A program made the position numbers and the translations under genes. From Enterocloster asparagiformis (GTDB lineage: Bacteria; Bacillota; Clostridia; Lachnospirales; Lachnospiraceae), in NCBI GenBank assembly GCA_018380885.1, contig JAGZSY010000022.1, positions 1 to 64,000 on the forward strand: DNA of 64,000 nt, written 5' to 3'. Shown in pieces: positions 1 through 9,328 of the stretch. The first letter of the stretch is position 1; every line of letters starts with the position of its first letter. A model generated the notes under the pieces. It did no database searches, was not told the DNA's origin, and saw only the letters and a list, made by a program, of their open reading frames with translations.

Positions 1-2
1 AA

Positions 3-248
3 TCGTATCAAAACATTCAGAGTGAGAAGGGAATTAAGTACCGGATGAATCGCTCGATCCAGGTAGAGGGTGCTTTCGGGGTTTTGAAAAACGACTACGG
101 TTTCCAACGATTCCTGCTGCGTGGTAAAAAGAAGGTAAAACTGGAGATTCTCTTGCTGAGTATGGGATACAATCTAAATAAACTACATAAAAAAATCCAG
201 AATGAGCGGACAGGAAGCTATTTGTTTGATGTCAAAGCGAGTGCATAA
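3..248 (+). CDS. IS1182-family transposase, C-terminal part (cut by window edge)
   Basis: The frame is open from the first bases of the window and ends at a TAA, so only about 81 C-terminal residues are visible. The stretch RSIQVEGAFGVLK followed by FQRFLLRGKKKVKLE is typical of the end of IS1182-type DDE transposases, including the conserved Glu that follows the YREKG-like region in this family. A methionine at 45 is internal and not a real start. The gene may be whole or broken to the left. A terminator and inverted-repeat sequence follow directly, as expected for the end of an insertion sequence. It lies just downstream of sigE, convergent with it. Confidence 0.75.
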   Translation, partial: SYQNIQSEKGIKYRMNRSIQVEGAFGVLKNDYGFQRFLLRGKKKVKLEILLLSMGYNLNKLHKKIQNERTGSYLFDVKASA

Positions 249-283
249 ATACAAGAAAAACTGTAAGCTTATTAAAGTATGTC

Positions 284-331
284 AAAAATCAGGAGGAAGT
301 CAATCGAGAATAATTTTCTCCTGATTTTTTT
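284..331 (+). terminator. Intrinsic terminator after transposase
   Basis: AAAAATCAGGAG (284-295) pairs with CTCCTGATTTTTTT (318-331). The stem is followed by a run of T on the plus strand. Confidence 0.7.
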
Positions 332-342
332 CTATATACAGA

Positions 343-393
343 GCGAGGGTGCCGCTCAATCATCTATTTTGATGATTTTGCGACACCCTCTTT
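343..393. repeat. Long stem-loop at the IS end
   Basis: An inverted repeat of about 20 bp per arm has GAGGGTGCCGC pairing with GCGACACCCTC and inner AATCATC pairing with GATGATT. It is most simply the terminal inverted repeat folded with a subterminal copy. Confidence 0.5.
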
Positions 394-404
394 GCTGAAC
401 CTGA

Positions 405-432
405 GCTGAGAAATCCTTCAGGATTTCTCAGC
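405..432. repeat. Perfect 12-bp stem-loop between IS and sigE
   Basis: GCTGAGAAATCC and GGATTTCTCAGC form a perfect 12-bp stem with a TTCA loop. It lies outside the proposed IS end and downstream of sigE, without a clear T run on either strand. The rest of 433-554 is GC-rich and shows nothing recognisable. Confidence 0.6.
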
Positions 433-554
433 GAATGTGAAGGAAGTCCGTATTTTCCCACCGCGGACGTCTTAGCGGCATGTTGTCAAAAAACCCGAGC
501 CGCGCGCCTGACCGGGAAAGCCCGCCCCGCCCGGGCGCGTACCCTTGCCCTCCC

Positions 555-1295
555 CTACTCGAACCTCACAATCTCCTTCCTCAACCTCTTCATAATCTTC
601 TTCTCCAACCTCGAAATATACGACTGTGAAATCCCCAAAAGATCCGCCACCTCCTTCTGAGTCATCTCCTCCCCGTCCTCGTTGGTCAGCCCATACCGAA
701 GCTCCACGATCTTCCGCTCCCTGGGATTCAACCGGCTGATGGCGTTGTTCAGCAGATTCTTCTCAATCTCATCCTCAATATCGTGGTAGATCACATCCTC
801 GTCCGTGCCCAGAATATCCGACAGCAGGAGTTCATTTCCATCCCAATCCACATTCAGCGGCTCATCGATCGACACCTCCATCCGGGTCTTGTTATTCCGT
901 CTCAGATACATCAAAATCTCGTTCTCAATACATCTGGACGCGTATGTAGCCAGCTTAATGTTCTTATCCGGCTTAAACGTATTGATCGCCTTGATCAGCC
1001 CGATGGTTCCGATGGAGATCAGGTCCTCCACCCCGACGCTGGTATTGTCAAACTTCTTCGCTATGTAAACCACCAGCCTCAGGTTGTGTTCGATCAGCGC
1101 CGCCCTCGCCTTCTGGTCCTCCTCGCCGCTCAACATGCCGATCATCCGGCTCTCCTCCTCCGGTTCCAGGGGCGCGGGCAGAATATCGGCCCCGCCGATA
1201 TAGTGCACCTCGCTCTGCTTCGGCATCAGAACCGTTTTAAAGCTGGGAACGGTTTTCAACTGAAAGCGGTTTGGTATGGATACTTTTATAATCAT
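555..1295 (-). CDS. sigE: Sporulation sigma factor SigE (pro-sigma-E)
   Basis: RNA polymerase sigma-70 family factor for early mother-cell transcription in sporulation, 246 aa. Residues 1 to about 30 form a pro-sequence ending in a region (QSEVHYIGG) that matches the processing region of Bacillus SigE. Region 2 ([11 protein letters not shown], then [17 protein letters not shown]) and region 4 with its helix-turn-helix ([20 protein letters not shown]) are complete. The start ATG at 1295 is chosen because AGGAGGG lies 7-8 bases upstream; the frame stays open further upstream but without a good site. It overlaps the end of spoIIGA, whose product removes the pro-sequence at the septal membrane. 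The usual follower sigG is not here; an IS end lies downstream instead. Confidence 0.95.
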   Translation of the reverse strand: MIIKVSIPNRFQLKTVPSFKTVLMPKQSEVHYIGGADILPAPLEPEEESRMIGMLSGEEDQKARAALIEHNLRLVVYIAKKFDNTSVGVEDLISIGTIGLIKAINTFKPDKNIKLATYASRCIENEILMYLRRNNKTRMEVSIDEPLNVDWDGNELLLSDILGTDEDVIYHDIEDEIEKNLLNNAISRLNPRERKIVELRYGLTNEDGEEMTQKEVADLLGISQSYISRLEKKIMKRLRKEIVRFE

Positions 1296-2187
1296 GGAAT
1301 TTCCCTCCTGTATGTTGCGAACACTCGTCGTATGATGCCTCGTCCTTTCCCCACTGTTCCTCTTGAAGCAGCATCTGGTATTTCCCGGACGGGGATAAAG
1401 ATTCCCGGATGACGGCCACCAGAGGCCGTTCAAACCTGTATCGTTTGTAGTCCAGCTCCACCTCCATCCAGTCCAGAAAAATCGCTGGAAGAAGGCCGTG
1501 GCTGGTGCCTACCGCCTGGTAGGGCACATAGATCACCCCGTCCACCCTGGGGCACAGCCCGGCGATTGCCGAGGCCGTCACCACGTGGACCGGGCGGCCG
1601 CTTACCGGTTCCTTCAGGCAGTTTCCGGTATCAATGAGCGCTGTCAGCCCGGCTTCACTCCCCTTGAAGCCCAGCCTTACCCTGCAATACCTCCTGCCCT
1701 TTATCCGCCCTTGTAACAGATTTTTTCCCAGGCCCGCAAGTCCGTAAGCCCCCGCCGCTCCTCCGGCCGCCACAAACAGCCAGGCCAGGGCCGGCAGCCC
1801 CATGATCCGCTCTCCCCGGACCAAAAGCTCCAGATAATATCCCGCCCTGGTGTGCTGATAAAGCGCCAGCATCACCCCGGACAGCACGGCGGTCACCAGA
1901 TACATCCCAAGCACCGCCCGCGCCAGGGCTTTAACCCCCGCCGGGCGAAAGGACACGATGGCCATCAGACTGCTCACCCCCAGGTAAGTGCCTGCGACCC
2001 GGACCCACGCCGGCATCCCGGGAAGGACGCTCACCAGACAGGCCCACAGCCCGCCTACAGCCGCGCCGGACAGAAGCCTTCCCCATCCGGCGCCGGAATC
2101 CAAAATCTTGTTTAAAATCGCCAACACCACAAAATCCATGACAGCGTTGACCAAAAATACCACATCTATGTATACCGTATAGGTCAC
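1237..2187 (-). CDS. spoIIGA: Sigma-E processing peptidase SpoIIGA
   Basis: Membrane aspartic protease that cleaves pro-sigma-E, 316 aa. The N-terminal half has about five hydrophobic segments (from [14 protein letters not shown]). The C-terminal cytoplasmic half carries the catalytic LIDTGN motif near residue 186, as in the family. The start is GTG at 2187, with GGAGGTGG and a second GGAG upstream. The last roughly 20 codons overlap sigE by 59 bp in another frame, so the C-terminal tail after [10 protein letters not shown] may be an extension without function. Pairing with sigE supports the call. Confidence 0.92.
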   Translation of the reverse strand: MTYTVYIDVVFLVNAVMDFVVLAILNKILDSGAGWGRLLSGAAVGGLWACLVSVLPGMPAWVRVAGTYLGVSSLMAIVSFRPAGVKALARAVLGMYLVTAVLSGVMLALYQHTRAGYYLELLVRGERIMGLPALAWLFVAAGGAAGAYGLAGLGKNLLQGRIKGRRYCRVRLGFKGSEAGLTALIDTGNCLKEPVSGRPVHVVTASAIAGLCPRVDGVIYVPYQAVGTSHGLLPAIFLDWMEVELDYKRYRFERPLVAVIRESLSPSGKYQMLLQEEQWGKDEASYDECSQHTGGKFHDYKSIHTKPLSVENRSQL

Positions 2188-2424
2188 GTAACTCCGGCAC
2201 CACCTCCCTGTGAAACGTTCTGAATGACATTATAGTAATTCCAACGCGCAAATGCTGTCGAATTTAGGGAGGTTGGGGGACAAAATTTTTCGGGGAAATC
2301 CGACAAAATTCGGGGCAGAAAGGGCGGGCATTTCCCTGTTCGGAAAAGGGAGCAAGCGCGCCGGACCTGACAATCTGCGCGTATTCGCTGAAGAAGCGAG
2401 GGGTCAGCAGCGGGGCGCGGGCCT

Positions 2425-2481
2425 GGCAGCGGGCTGCGGAAACGGCAGCGGGCCGTAGAGACAGCAACGGGCTGTGGAGAC
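2425..2481. repeat. Three 19-bp imperfect tandem repeats
   Basis: Units at 2425-2443, 2444-2462 and 2463-2481 share the core CAGCGGGCTG or a near variant and end in GAC or AAC. They lie in the GC-rich gap (2188-2776) between ftsZ and spoIIGA. No supported gene was found in that gap. Confidence 0.6.
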
Positions 2482-2776
2482 TCCCGGATACGCCGGAAAA
2501 CGGCCGTGCGCAGCGGTTTAGGCCCTGCCGCCCGGCACCGCCCATCAGTCACCGCCAGCCTCGGGCGGAATCGCACAAACGCGGCGGCGGCAACGCACAA
2601 CAACAGGCCACAGGCTCCGCCGTGCCCATTGCGCGCAGCAAAAAAGGCGCCTGCGCGCCCAAAATATGGTAATAAAAAAGAAAGGAGGTTTTGACAGATT
2701 TTGTCGAAGAACGCGATTTTTTTTGGCATAAAAATTGCAGGGAATTTCTGGAGTGATCAGAGCGCTCAGGCCGCCA

Positions 2777-2816
2777 CAAAAAAACCGCCGCGCACCCTCA
2801 GGCGCGCAGCGGCAAA
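2777..2816 (-). terminator. Terminator of ftsZ
   Basis: GCCGCTGCGCGC pairs imperfectly with GCGCGGCGG, followed by a T run on the minus strand. It lies about 30 bp after the ftsZ stop. Confidence 0.75.
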
Positions 2817-2845
2817 ACTCATTATAACTCATTCCATTCGCAAAT

Positions 2846-4162
2846 TTACTTCCGGTTCCGCAGGAAATCCGGGATATTGATGGACTCTTTGTTGGCGGCC
2901 GGTCTGAACGTGCTGCCCGTATTCTGGCGGCCCTCCTGCTGTCCATATCTCTGGTTGCCGTAATTCGGCGGGTTATAGCCCTGTCCCTGATTCTCTGAGG
3001 ACGGTCTCGTATATCCCTGTCCGGACGCGCCGCCCTGTCCGTAATTCCCCGTATTGTAACTGGGCGCCTGACGGTACGGGTTGGCGGTGGCAGCCGCCTC
3101 CTGGTCGCCGTGCAGCGGCTGAGGCTGGGGCTTCACCGGCGCGGTGGGAACCTTGGGCTGTTTGTAGTTGGCAAACTTAGACATCGCGGTTTCCACAGAG
3201 GAGGAAGCCTCGTGCTCGTCCAGCCCGGTGGCGATCACCGTGATGGTGGCCTCATCCTGGGCATTCTCATCATACATCGCACCAAAGATAATATTCGCAT
3301 CATCCCCGGACAGCTCCTGAACGTAGCTGGCGGCCTCGTTGGCCTCGATCAGGCTGATATCGCCGGAAATGTTGATAATCACATGGCTTGCGCCCTCGAT
3401 GGTGGTCTCAAGCAGCGGGCTGGAAACAGCCTGCTTCACCGCCTCGATGGCCTTGTCGTCTCCCTTGGCCTTGCCGATGCCGATATGGGCAATACCCTTG
3501 TCGATCATAACCGTCTGCACGTCCGCGAAGTCCAGATTGATCAGGCCGGGAACATTGATCAGGTCCGTGATGCCCTGCACTGCCTGCTGCAGCACCTCGT
3601 CCGCCTTCTTCAGGGCATCGGGCATAGTGGTACGCCTGTCCACAATCTCCAGCAAACGGTCGTTGGGGATCACGATCAGCGTATCCACGCTCTCTTTTAA
3701 GCTGGCGATACCGTTCATGGCGTTGGTCATGCGGGTCTTTGCCTCAAAGCGGAAGGGCTTTGTCACCACGCCGACAGTGAGAATCCCCATGTCCTTGGCA
3801 ATCTTCGCCACCACGGGAGCCGCGCCGGTTCCGGTGCCGCCGCCCATGCCGCAGGTCACGAACACCATGTCCGCTCCCTTTAACGCCTGGGAAATCTCCT
3901 CAGAACTCTCCTCAGCCGCTTTCTCACCCACGTCCGGGCGGGCGCCTGCGCCGAGTCCCTTGGTCAGCTTCTCGCCGATCTGCATGGCAGTGGGGGCTTT
4001 GCAGAACTGAAGAGCCTGCTTGTCCGTATTGATGCCGATAAATTCGACGCCTGCGATGTTCTCCTCGATCATACGGTTCACCGCGTTGTTACCGGCGCCG
4101 CCTACTCCTACCACAATAATCCTGGCGGCATTCTCTGACTCATTTATCTTAATCTCTAACAA
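2846..4162 (-). CDS. ftsZ: Cell division protein FtsZ
   Basis: Tubulin-like GTPase that forms the division ring, 438 aa. The GTP-binding signature GGGTGTG is at about 107-113 and the T7 synergy loop (NLDFADV) near residue 210. The core ends around 320 and is followed by a roughly 110-residue linker rich in N, Y, G and Q. The C-terminal conserved peptide is [11 protein letters not shown], the docking site for SepF, EzrA or FtsA-type partners. The start codon is TTG at 4162, chosen because AGGAGG lies 8 bases upstream. It is the last gene of the dcw cluster and also has its own promoter; ftsA is not adjacent. Confidence 0.98.
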   Translation of the reverse strand: MLEIKINESENAARIIVVGVGGAGNNAVNRMIEENIAGVEFIGINTDKQALQFCKAPTAMQIGEKLTKGLGAGARPDVGEKAAEESSEEISQALKGADMVFVTCGMGGGTGTGAAPVVAKIAKDMGILTVGVVTKPFRFEAKTRMTNAMNGIASLKESVDTLIVIPNDRLLEIVDRRTTMPDALKKADEVLQQAVQGITDLINVPGLINLDFADVQTVMIDKGIAHIGIGKAKGDDKAIEAVKQAVSSPLLETTIEGASHVIINISGDISLIEANEAASYVQELSGDDANIIFGAMYDENAQDEATITVIATGLDEHEASSSVETAMSKFANYKQPKVPTAPVKPQPQPLHGDQEAAATANPYRQAPSYNTGNYGQGGASGQGYTRPSSENQGQGYNPPNYGNQRYGQQEGRQNTGSTFRPAANKESINIPDFLRNRK

Positions 4163-4281
4163 GATGATATCCTCCTTTTATTCCCTTACTGCCACTGTCA
4201 GCCATACTTCCCGCTTCTATATATAATATGCCTTCGGTATGATATTCATTCCATCAGCTTCTGAATTCTAGTCTACCTAAT

Positions 4282-4310
4282 ACTATATTTGATTTTAGAA
4301 AAAATATCAA
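4282..4310 (-). promoter_or_regulatory. Promoter of ftsZ
   Basis: On the minus strand, TTGATA (4305-4310), a 17-bp spacer and TATAGT (4282-4287). It leaves a 5' leader of about 110 nt before the TTG start. The remaining gap up to 4527 has only one AT-rich inverted repeat, GAAATATTTG with CAAATATTTC at 4468-4496. Confidence 0.65.
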
Positions 4311-4527
4311 CTGTTTTTTTCACAAAATGGCCGACTTTTTGAGGTTTTGATATCTGCCGCACAATCCGCAGCATTTCCCGGACCACAGAAGCTTTGATTA
4401 TGACACGTTATCTAATTTTAACAGATTTTTGACAACTGCGCAATAAGATGGCGGCAGGTTCGGCCTTGAAATATTTGCAAGATTTTCAAATATTTCGCTG
4501 CAAAACAGGCCGGCGAGCGCTCCCGCG

Positions 4528-5259
4528 TCACTTTTTCTTAAACGTAATCCCGCCCCCGATCCCTTCCTCATTGTAGTTTTCCAGCTCAATCACCCCTTTC
4601 ATGCCGGTGAGCTGAGGCTGGGCCTTGAGGATGTCGCTGAGCACGGAAATCTTGCTGTCCACGTTGGTATCGTCGCCCAGGGAGACCTGCATCTCCCCCA
4701 TGTAGAGGGTGGCCCTGTTGCGGGAATTGTACTCGATGCGGTCCACGGTGATATTGTGCAGCGAGAGCTGCTGGGTCAGGTTTAAAATGTCCTGAAACAC
4801 GGTCTGGTCCTTCACCGGCAGGGGCCGGTGCAGGATCAGCTGGCCGAAGCTCAAGCCGGTGATCAGCGGCACGCCCTCCAGCTTGTTGCCGGAGCTCTCC
4901 ACAATGATACCGTCCTTGTCAAAATACATGTAGCTGCTCATGTCGGAGACATAGCCCACAATGTCCTTCTCATAGACAATGATCTCCACGCTGGTGGGGC
5001 CGTGGAATACCAGCTTGTAGTCCTCCACAAAGGGAATCTGCCGGTGGGGCTGAAAGCGGTTGGCAAAGTAGAGATAGGCGGAGTTTTTATCCCATTTTCC
5101 AGGGAACAGGAGTTCCTCCATCTGCTGCTGCGTGTAGCGCTTGCTGCCGGTGACCGTTATATAGGAAACCCGGACGGATAAAAGCAGGATAGCGGCCGCT
5201 AAAATCACCGCCGCTGCTATCCATATTCCGAGATTTTGTTTTCCTGTTCTTCTTCTCAT
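4528..5259 (-). CDS. ftsQ: Cell division protein FtsQ/DivIB
   Basis: Bitopic divisome protein, about 243 aa. A short basic cytoplasmic tail (RRRTGK) is followed by one transmembrane helix (about 14-32), then a POTRA domain beginning YITVTGSKRYTQQQM, then the beta domain that binds FtsB/FtsL. It helps regulate septal peptidoglycan synthesis outside the membrane. The start ATG at 5259 has AGAGGT 9 bases upstream; an in-frame TTG two codons earlier is less likely. It lies 34 bp after murA. Sequence identity in this family is low, so the call rests on architecture and position between murA and ftsZ. Confidence 0.88.
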   Translation of the reverse strand: MRRRTGKQNLGIWIAAAVILAAAILLLSVRVSYITVTGSKRYTQQQMEELLFPGKWDKNSAYLYFANRFQPHRQIPFVEDYKLVFHGPTSVEIIVYEKDIVGYVSDMSSYMYFDKDGIIVESSGNKLEGVPLITGLSFGQLILHRPLPVKDQTVFQDILNLTQQLSLHNITVDRIEYNSRNRATLYMGEMQVSLGDDTNVDSKISVLSDILKAQPQLTGMKGVIELENYNEEGIGGGITFKKK

Positions 5260-5293
5260 GGTCAACGTACCTCTTCTTACTTTTAAGCCTCTG

Positions 5294-6607
5294 TCATTCC
5301 CACCAGGCCTGGGCCCCCAGCGCCGTTAAGTCCCGGCACAAATCCTCGTATCCCCGCTCCACATGGCGGCAATCCCCGATCACGGTCTCGCCCTCAGCGG
5401 CCAGCGCCGCGATCGCCAGCGCCGCGCCGCCGCGCAGGTCCCTGGCCGTCACCCGGCCGGCGATCAGAGGGTACATCCCGCTGATCACAGCCTCCCGGCC
5501 CTCTACGCTGATCTGCGCGCCCATGCGCCTGAGCTCGTCGGCCGTGGCAAAGCGGCCCTCGAACACCTGCTCCCGGATACGGCTCTCCTCCTCCCCTGCG
5601 GCCAGAAAGGCCATAAAGGGCGACTGCAAATCCGTGGGAAAGTCCGGGTAGGGTCCCGTCTCCAGCATCAGGCCTCCGGGCCTTTGGTTCATGGAGATAA
5701 AAATCTCCTCCCGCACCTCGTCCCGGCGGATCACAGCCCCGGCCTGCTGCATCAGGTCAAGAGGCAGCTTCAGCTCGCCTGGCCGCACTTCCTTCAGCCA
5801 GGCCTTGCCGCCAGCCGCCATGACCGCGCACAGGTAGGTTCCGGCCACGATCCGGTCGCCGCGCACCGCAAATCGGCTGTCCCGCAGCTCATCCACGCCC
5901 TCGATGGCCAGTATCCCGGTTCCCGCACCCCGCACCCTGGCTCCCATGCGGTTTAAGCAGTCGCAGAGCTGGGTGATCTCCGGCTCTCTGGCCGCGCCGT
6001 AGACCACGGTCATGCCCCTGGCCAGCACGCCTGCTAAAATCGCCTGCTCCGTGGCGCCCACACTGGGATAGCGCAGACGAATCTCCGCCCCCACCAGGCC
6101 GCCCGCCGGGGCTCTGGCCGTGATCTGGCCGTCCTCCTCCAAAATCTCCGCGCCCAGGCATCGCAGTACCTGCAGGTGGATATCAATGGGCCTGGCGCCG
6201 ATGAGGCAGCCGCCGGGATAGCGGCTCTCCCCCTCTCCCACTCTGCCCAAAAGCGCGCCCAGCACAATGATGGAGGAGCGCATCTGGCTGACAAAATGAT
6301 CCGGTATCTGAGCGCACTGGATCTCCGTCCCGTCGATCTCCACGGTGCTGCCCTTCCGGTTGCAGCGGCATCCTATGTAGTTCAGAATGCTCACCATGCA
6401 GTCCACATCCTGTATCATGGGCACATTGGTGAGCACCGTAATTCCCTTGTGCAGTAACGCTGCCGCCATCATTGGCAGCACAGCATTTTTAGAACCTTGT
6501 ATGGATATCTCGCCCGACAGGCAGGCGGGGCCTTTGACATGGATTGTGGACAACCGGGCACCTACTTTCTGCCGCCCAAGGCAGCAAATTCTCTCTACCC
6601 TCAGCAT
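5294..6607 (-). CDS. murA: UDP-N-acetylglucosamine 1-carboxyvinyltransferase MurA
   Basis: First committed step of peptidoglycan synthesis: transfers enolpyruvate from PEP to UDP-GlcNAc in the cytoplasm. The EPSP-synthase fold covers the whole protein (437 aa). SIQGSKNAVLP is the N-terminal substrate motif, and the PEP-binding Cys lies in PGGCLIGARP (Cys134), so it should be fosfomycin-sensitive. ATG at 6607 lacks a good ribosome site. A TTG at 6553 preceded by AGGTG would give the more usual N-terminus STIHVKGPACLSG and may be the real start. Here MurA fills the place where murG usually follows ftsW. Confidence 0.95.
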   Translation of the reverse strand: MLRVERICCLGRQKVGARLSTIHVKGPACLSGEISIQGSKNAVLPMMAAALLHKGITVLTNVPMIQDVDCMVSILNYIGCRCNRKGSTVEIDGTEIQCAQIPDHFVSQMRSSIIVLGALLGRVGEGESRYPGGCLIGARPIDIHLQVLRCLGAEILEEDGQITARAPAGGLVGAEIRLRYPSVGATEQAILAGVLARGMTVVYGAAREPEITQLCDCLNRMGARVRGAGTGILAIEGVDELRDSRFAVRGDRIVAGTYLCAVMAAGGKAWLKEVRPGELKLPLDLMQQAGAVIRRDEVREEIFISMNQRPGGLMLETGPYPDFPTDLQSPFMAFLAAGEEESRIREQVFEGRFATADELRRMGAQISVEGREAVISGMYPLIAGRVTARDLRGGAALAIAALAAEGETVIGDCRHVERGYEDLCRDLTALGAQAWWE

Positions 6608-6640
6608 ATGCCCGGATCGGCCCCATTGTGCACAAATCCG

Positions 6641-7906
6641 CTATTTTTCCAACCGTATTCGGTTTGACACGCTCAAAACCATGCCCATCTCCATCATCAA
6701 AAACAGCACCGACGTTCCCCCGTAGCTGATAAAGGGGAGTGTGATTCCCGTGTTGGGAATGGTGTTGGTCACCACCGCGATATTCAAAATCACCTGGATG
6801 GCGATATGGCCCATGACCCCCACCACCAGCAGGGCGCCGAACAGATCAGGCGCGTTTCCGGCGATCAGCATAAACCGGTAGATCATGAAAAGAAAGATCA
6901 AAATCACGGAAATTGCGCCGAATAATCCCAACTCCTCGCAGATAATGGAAAATATCATATCGTTCTGCGCCTCGGGGAGAAAACCCAGCTTCTGGATGCT
7001 CTCGCCCAGCCCCTGGCCTGTCAGGCCGCCGGTGCCGATGGCGTACAGTCCCTGAAGCACCTGGAAGCCCTTGTCCGTGGGGTCGGATTCCGGGTTCAGC
7101 CAGGCCTCGATCCGCCGGAACTGATAGTCCTGCAATAGGCCGATCTTGTTCAGGGCCATGCCGATGGGACCGGCCCCCGCCAGAACGCCCAGCCCCAGGG
7201 CCCCGGCGCTGAAAAAGGGCCATTTCACCTTGCAGGCCACGAACAGCATCACAAAGGCGATACCGAAGATAATGATACCGGAGCTCAGGTTGTTTCCGGC
7301 CACAATTCCGGCGATGGGAATGGTCAGGGCCATGATGACTCCCATATTTTTCCATTTATTGATATTGCTGCCCATCTCCGTGATCAGGGCCGCCAGCATG
7401 ATGATCAGGGCAATCTTGACGAACTCCGTGGGCTGGAAGCTGACAGGGCCCACGCCCAGCCACCGCCGCTTGCCGTTCACCTCTTTGCCCACCAGGCTGA
7501 CCGCAACCATCAGTATGTAAGACATGCCGTAGGCGGGCAGCGCGAACTTTCCGAAAATATGATAATCCATCTTGGAGATCACGATCATGAGGATGAATCC
7601 GCCCGCCGCGATTTTGGCCTGGCGCATCATAAAATACGCCGCGTTTCCCTTGTACTCCAGCTGCGCCGTGTAGGCGCTGGCGCTGTAGATCATCACCAGC
7701 CCGAAGGCGGTGAGGAAAATGATGCAGAACAGCAGGCTGTAGTCATAAAAATGCCGGACTTTCTTTTTCTTTCTCGGCTGTTCATATGCCTGCTCCTGCT
7801 GCATCCTTTGCACAGTTCCGGCGGCAGGCCGGCTTTGCGGCCTGCCCTGCGCCTGAAACTGTTCCTGATTTCCCGCTGCCGAGGGCCTTTTCTTCTTCTT
7901 CGCCAT
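6641..7906 (-). CDS. ftsW: Lipid II polymerase FtsW
   Basis: SEDS-family peptidoglycan glycosyltransferase with about 10 membrane segments, 421 aa. A roughly 50-residue basic cytoplasmic N-terminal tail precedes YDYSLLFCIIFLTAFGLVMIYSAS, the usual first helix. The GFQVLQGLYAIGTGGLTGQGLGES region and the ending PFISYGGTS are SEDS hallmarks. It works with a class B PBP; two are encoded upstream in the same cluster. SpoVE and RodA share these motifs, but position between murD and murA favours FtsW. The start has GGAGG upstream. Confidence 0.93.
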   Translation of the reverse strand: MAKKKKRPSAAGNQEQFQAQGRPQSRPAAGTVQRMQQEQAYEQPRKKKKVRHFYDYSLLFCIIFLTAFGLVMIYSASAYTAQLEYKGNAAYFMMRQAKIAAGGFILMIVISKMDYHIFGKFALPAYGMSYILMVAVSLVGKEVNGKRRWLGVGPVSFQPTEFVKIALIIMLAALITEMGSNINKWKNMGVIMALTIPIAGIVAGNNLSSGIIIFGIAFVMLFVACKVKWPFFSAGALGLGVLAGAGPIGMALNKIGLLQDYQFRRIEAWLNPESDPTDKGFQVLQGLYAIGTGGLTGQGLGESIQKLGFLPEAQNDMIFSIICEELGLFGAISVILIFLFMIYRFMLIAGNAPDLFGALLVVGVMGHIAIQVILNIAVVTNTIPNTGITLPFISYGGTSVLFLMMEMGMVLSVSNRIRLEK

Positions 7907-7947
7907 GTATCACTACCTCCCCTCGACGGTTGTGTATCGCTTAACAC

Positions 7948-9306
7948 TTATAAATTCATAACGCACTCTTTGAAAATCTCTCCCCGCTCTTCAAAACTCT
8001 TAAACATATCCCAGCTGGCGCAGGCGGGGCTTAACAGCACATAGTCTCCCGTGTCCGCGTACACCGCGCTGACCTGCACCGCCTCGGGCAGATCCTCCGC
8101 GTACATAATCTCCGTGAAACCGTGCTTTTTCGCGCATGCCGCGATCTTATCCCTGGTCTGGCCGATGAGGATCAGATAGCGCACCTTTCCCTCAAATTCC
8201 GCCACCCAGTCGTCGTACTCGCTGTTCTTGTCATACCCTCCCGCGATGAGAATGGTGGGGCCCGGCATGGCCCTGAGCGCCTGAATCGCCGCATCCGGGT
8301 TGGTCCCCTTGGAGTCGTTGTAGTATTTGACCCCGGTCCGCTCCCGCACGAACTCGATCCTGTGCTCCACGGGCTTAAACTCCCGGATCACCTCGGTGAT
8401 CTTCTCCAGCGGCACGCCCATCTGCATTCCGATGGCTGCCGCGGCCATGACGTTCTCATAGTTGTGGCGGCCCAGAAGGTGCATGCTGTGAACATTGACC
8501 ACCGGCGTCTCGCGGCCGCCCTTGCAGTACACAATGGTGTCGCCGTTCATGCAGAAGCCGTCCTTAAGCCGCTCACGGCTGGAAAACCAGATCACCTTTG
8601 GCTTTAATTCCCCGTTCTCCCCGAACTCCCGCAGCACCGGGTCGTCGTAGCCCAGCACCACGGTGTCCTCCTCGGTTTGGTTCAAGGTGATGGCCTCCTT
8701 GATCTGGATGTAATTCTCCATGGTCTTGTGGCGGTTTAAGTGATCCGGCGTGATGTTTAAGATCGCGCTGACCTCCGGCCGGAAGTCCAGGATTGTCTCC
8801 AACTGGAAGCTGGACACCTCGGCCACTGTGACGCTGTCCTCAGTCATCGTCTCCACCTTGGCGGTGTAGGGCTCCCCGATGTTGCCCACCACGTAAACGT
8901 CCTCGTACTGGGCCTTTAAAATCTCGCCGGTCAGCGCCGTGGTGGTGGTTTTTCCGTTGGTGCCGGTGATGGCCGCCAGTCGCCCAAGGCTGCTCTGGTA
9001 GGCCAGCTCCAGCTCCCCGATGATGGGAATCTTCGCCTCGTCCACCACGGCCACAAACGGACTGTCCAGGGGAATCCCGGGACTGATGACGCACAGCTCC
9101 ACGCCCAGCAGGTCGCTGCGCTTGATCTCGCCCAGCACCAGGCTCAGCTTGGCGCAGTCCCCCACCTTGGCCTTCACCTCCTCCGGGTTCAGGCCGGCAT
9201 TGCCGTCGTAAAGCACCACTTCTCCGCCCTTGTCCAGAATAAGCTTGGCTGCCGCGATACCGCTGATGCCGGTTCCCGCAACTAATACTTTCTGACTCTG
9301 GTTCAT
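7948..9306 (-). CDS. murD: UDP-N-acetylmuramoylalanine--D-glutamate ligase MurD
   Basis: Adds D-glutamate to UDP-MurNAc-L-Ala using ATP, 452 aa. It has an N-terminal Rossmann domain (VLVAGTGISGIAAAKLI), a Mur ligase central domain with the P-loop GTNGKTTTTAL near residue 115, and a C-terminal domain with the KGTNPDAAIQAL motif typical of MurD. AGGAGG lies upstream of the start ATG. It follows mraY by about 22 bp in the operon. Confidence 0.97.
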   Translation of the reverse strand: MNQSQKVLVAGTGISGIAAAKLILDKGGEVVLYDGNAGLNPEEVKAKVGDCAKLSLVLGEIKRSDLLGVELCVISPGIPLDSPFVAVVDEAKIPIIGELELAYQSSLGRLAAITGTNGKTTTTALTGEILKAQYEDVYVVGNIGEPYTAKVETMTEDSVTVAEVSSFQLETILDFRPEVSAILNITPDHLNRHKTMENYIQIKEAITLNQTEEDTVVLGYDDPVLREFGENGELKPKVIWFSSRERLKDGFCMNGDTIVYCKGGRETPVVNVHSMHLLGRHNYENVMAAAAIGMQMGVPLEKITEVIREFKPVEHRIEFVRERTGVKYYNDSKGTNPDAAIQALRAMPGPTILIAGGYDKNSEYDDWVAEFEGKVRYLILIGQTRDKIAACAKKHGFTEIMYAEDLPEAVQVSAVYADTGDYVLLSPACASWDMFKSFEERGEIFKECVMNL

Positions 9307-9328
9307 TTGTTCAACCTCCTAACCTTAT

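Larger units (their letters stand above)
1..393 (+). mobile_element. Right end of an IS1182-like insertion sequence
   Basis: The region holds the transposase 3' end, a terminator and then an inverted repeat whose outer arm reads GCGACACCCTC near 380-390. The matching inner arm GAGGGTGCCGC lies at about 345. I place the element end near 393 from this repeat, but the exact border and target duplication cannot be fixed without the left end. Confidence 0.5.

Noticed and set aside
2184..2946. Open frames in the ftsZ-spoIIGA gap
   Set aside because: Arg/Pro/Ala-rich shadows that overlap the ftsZ terminator and tandem repeats; no ribosome sites.
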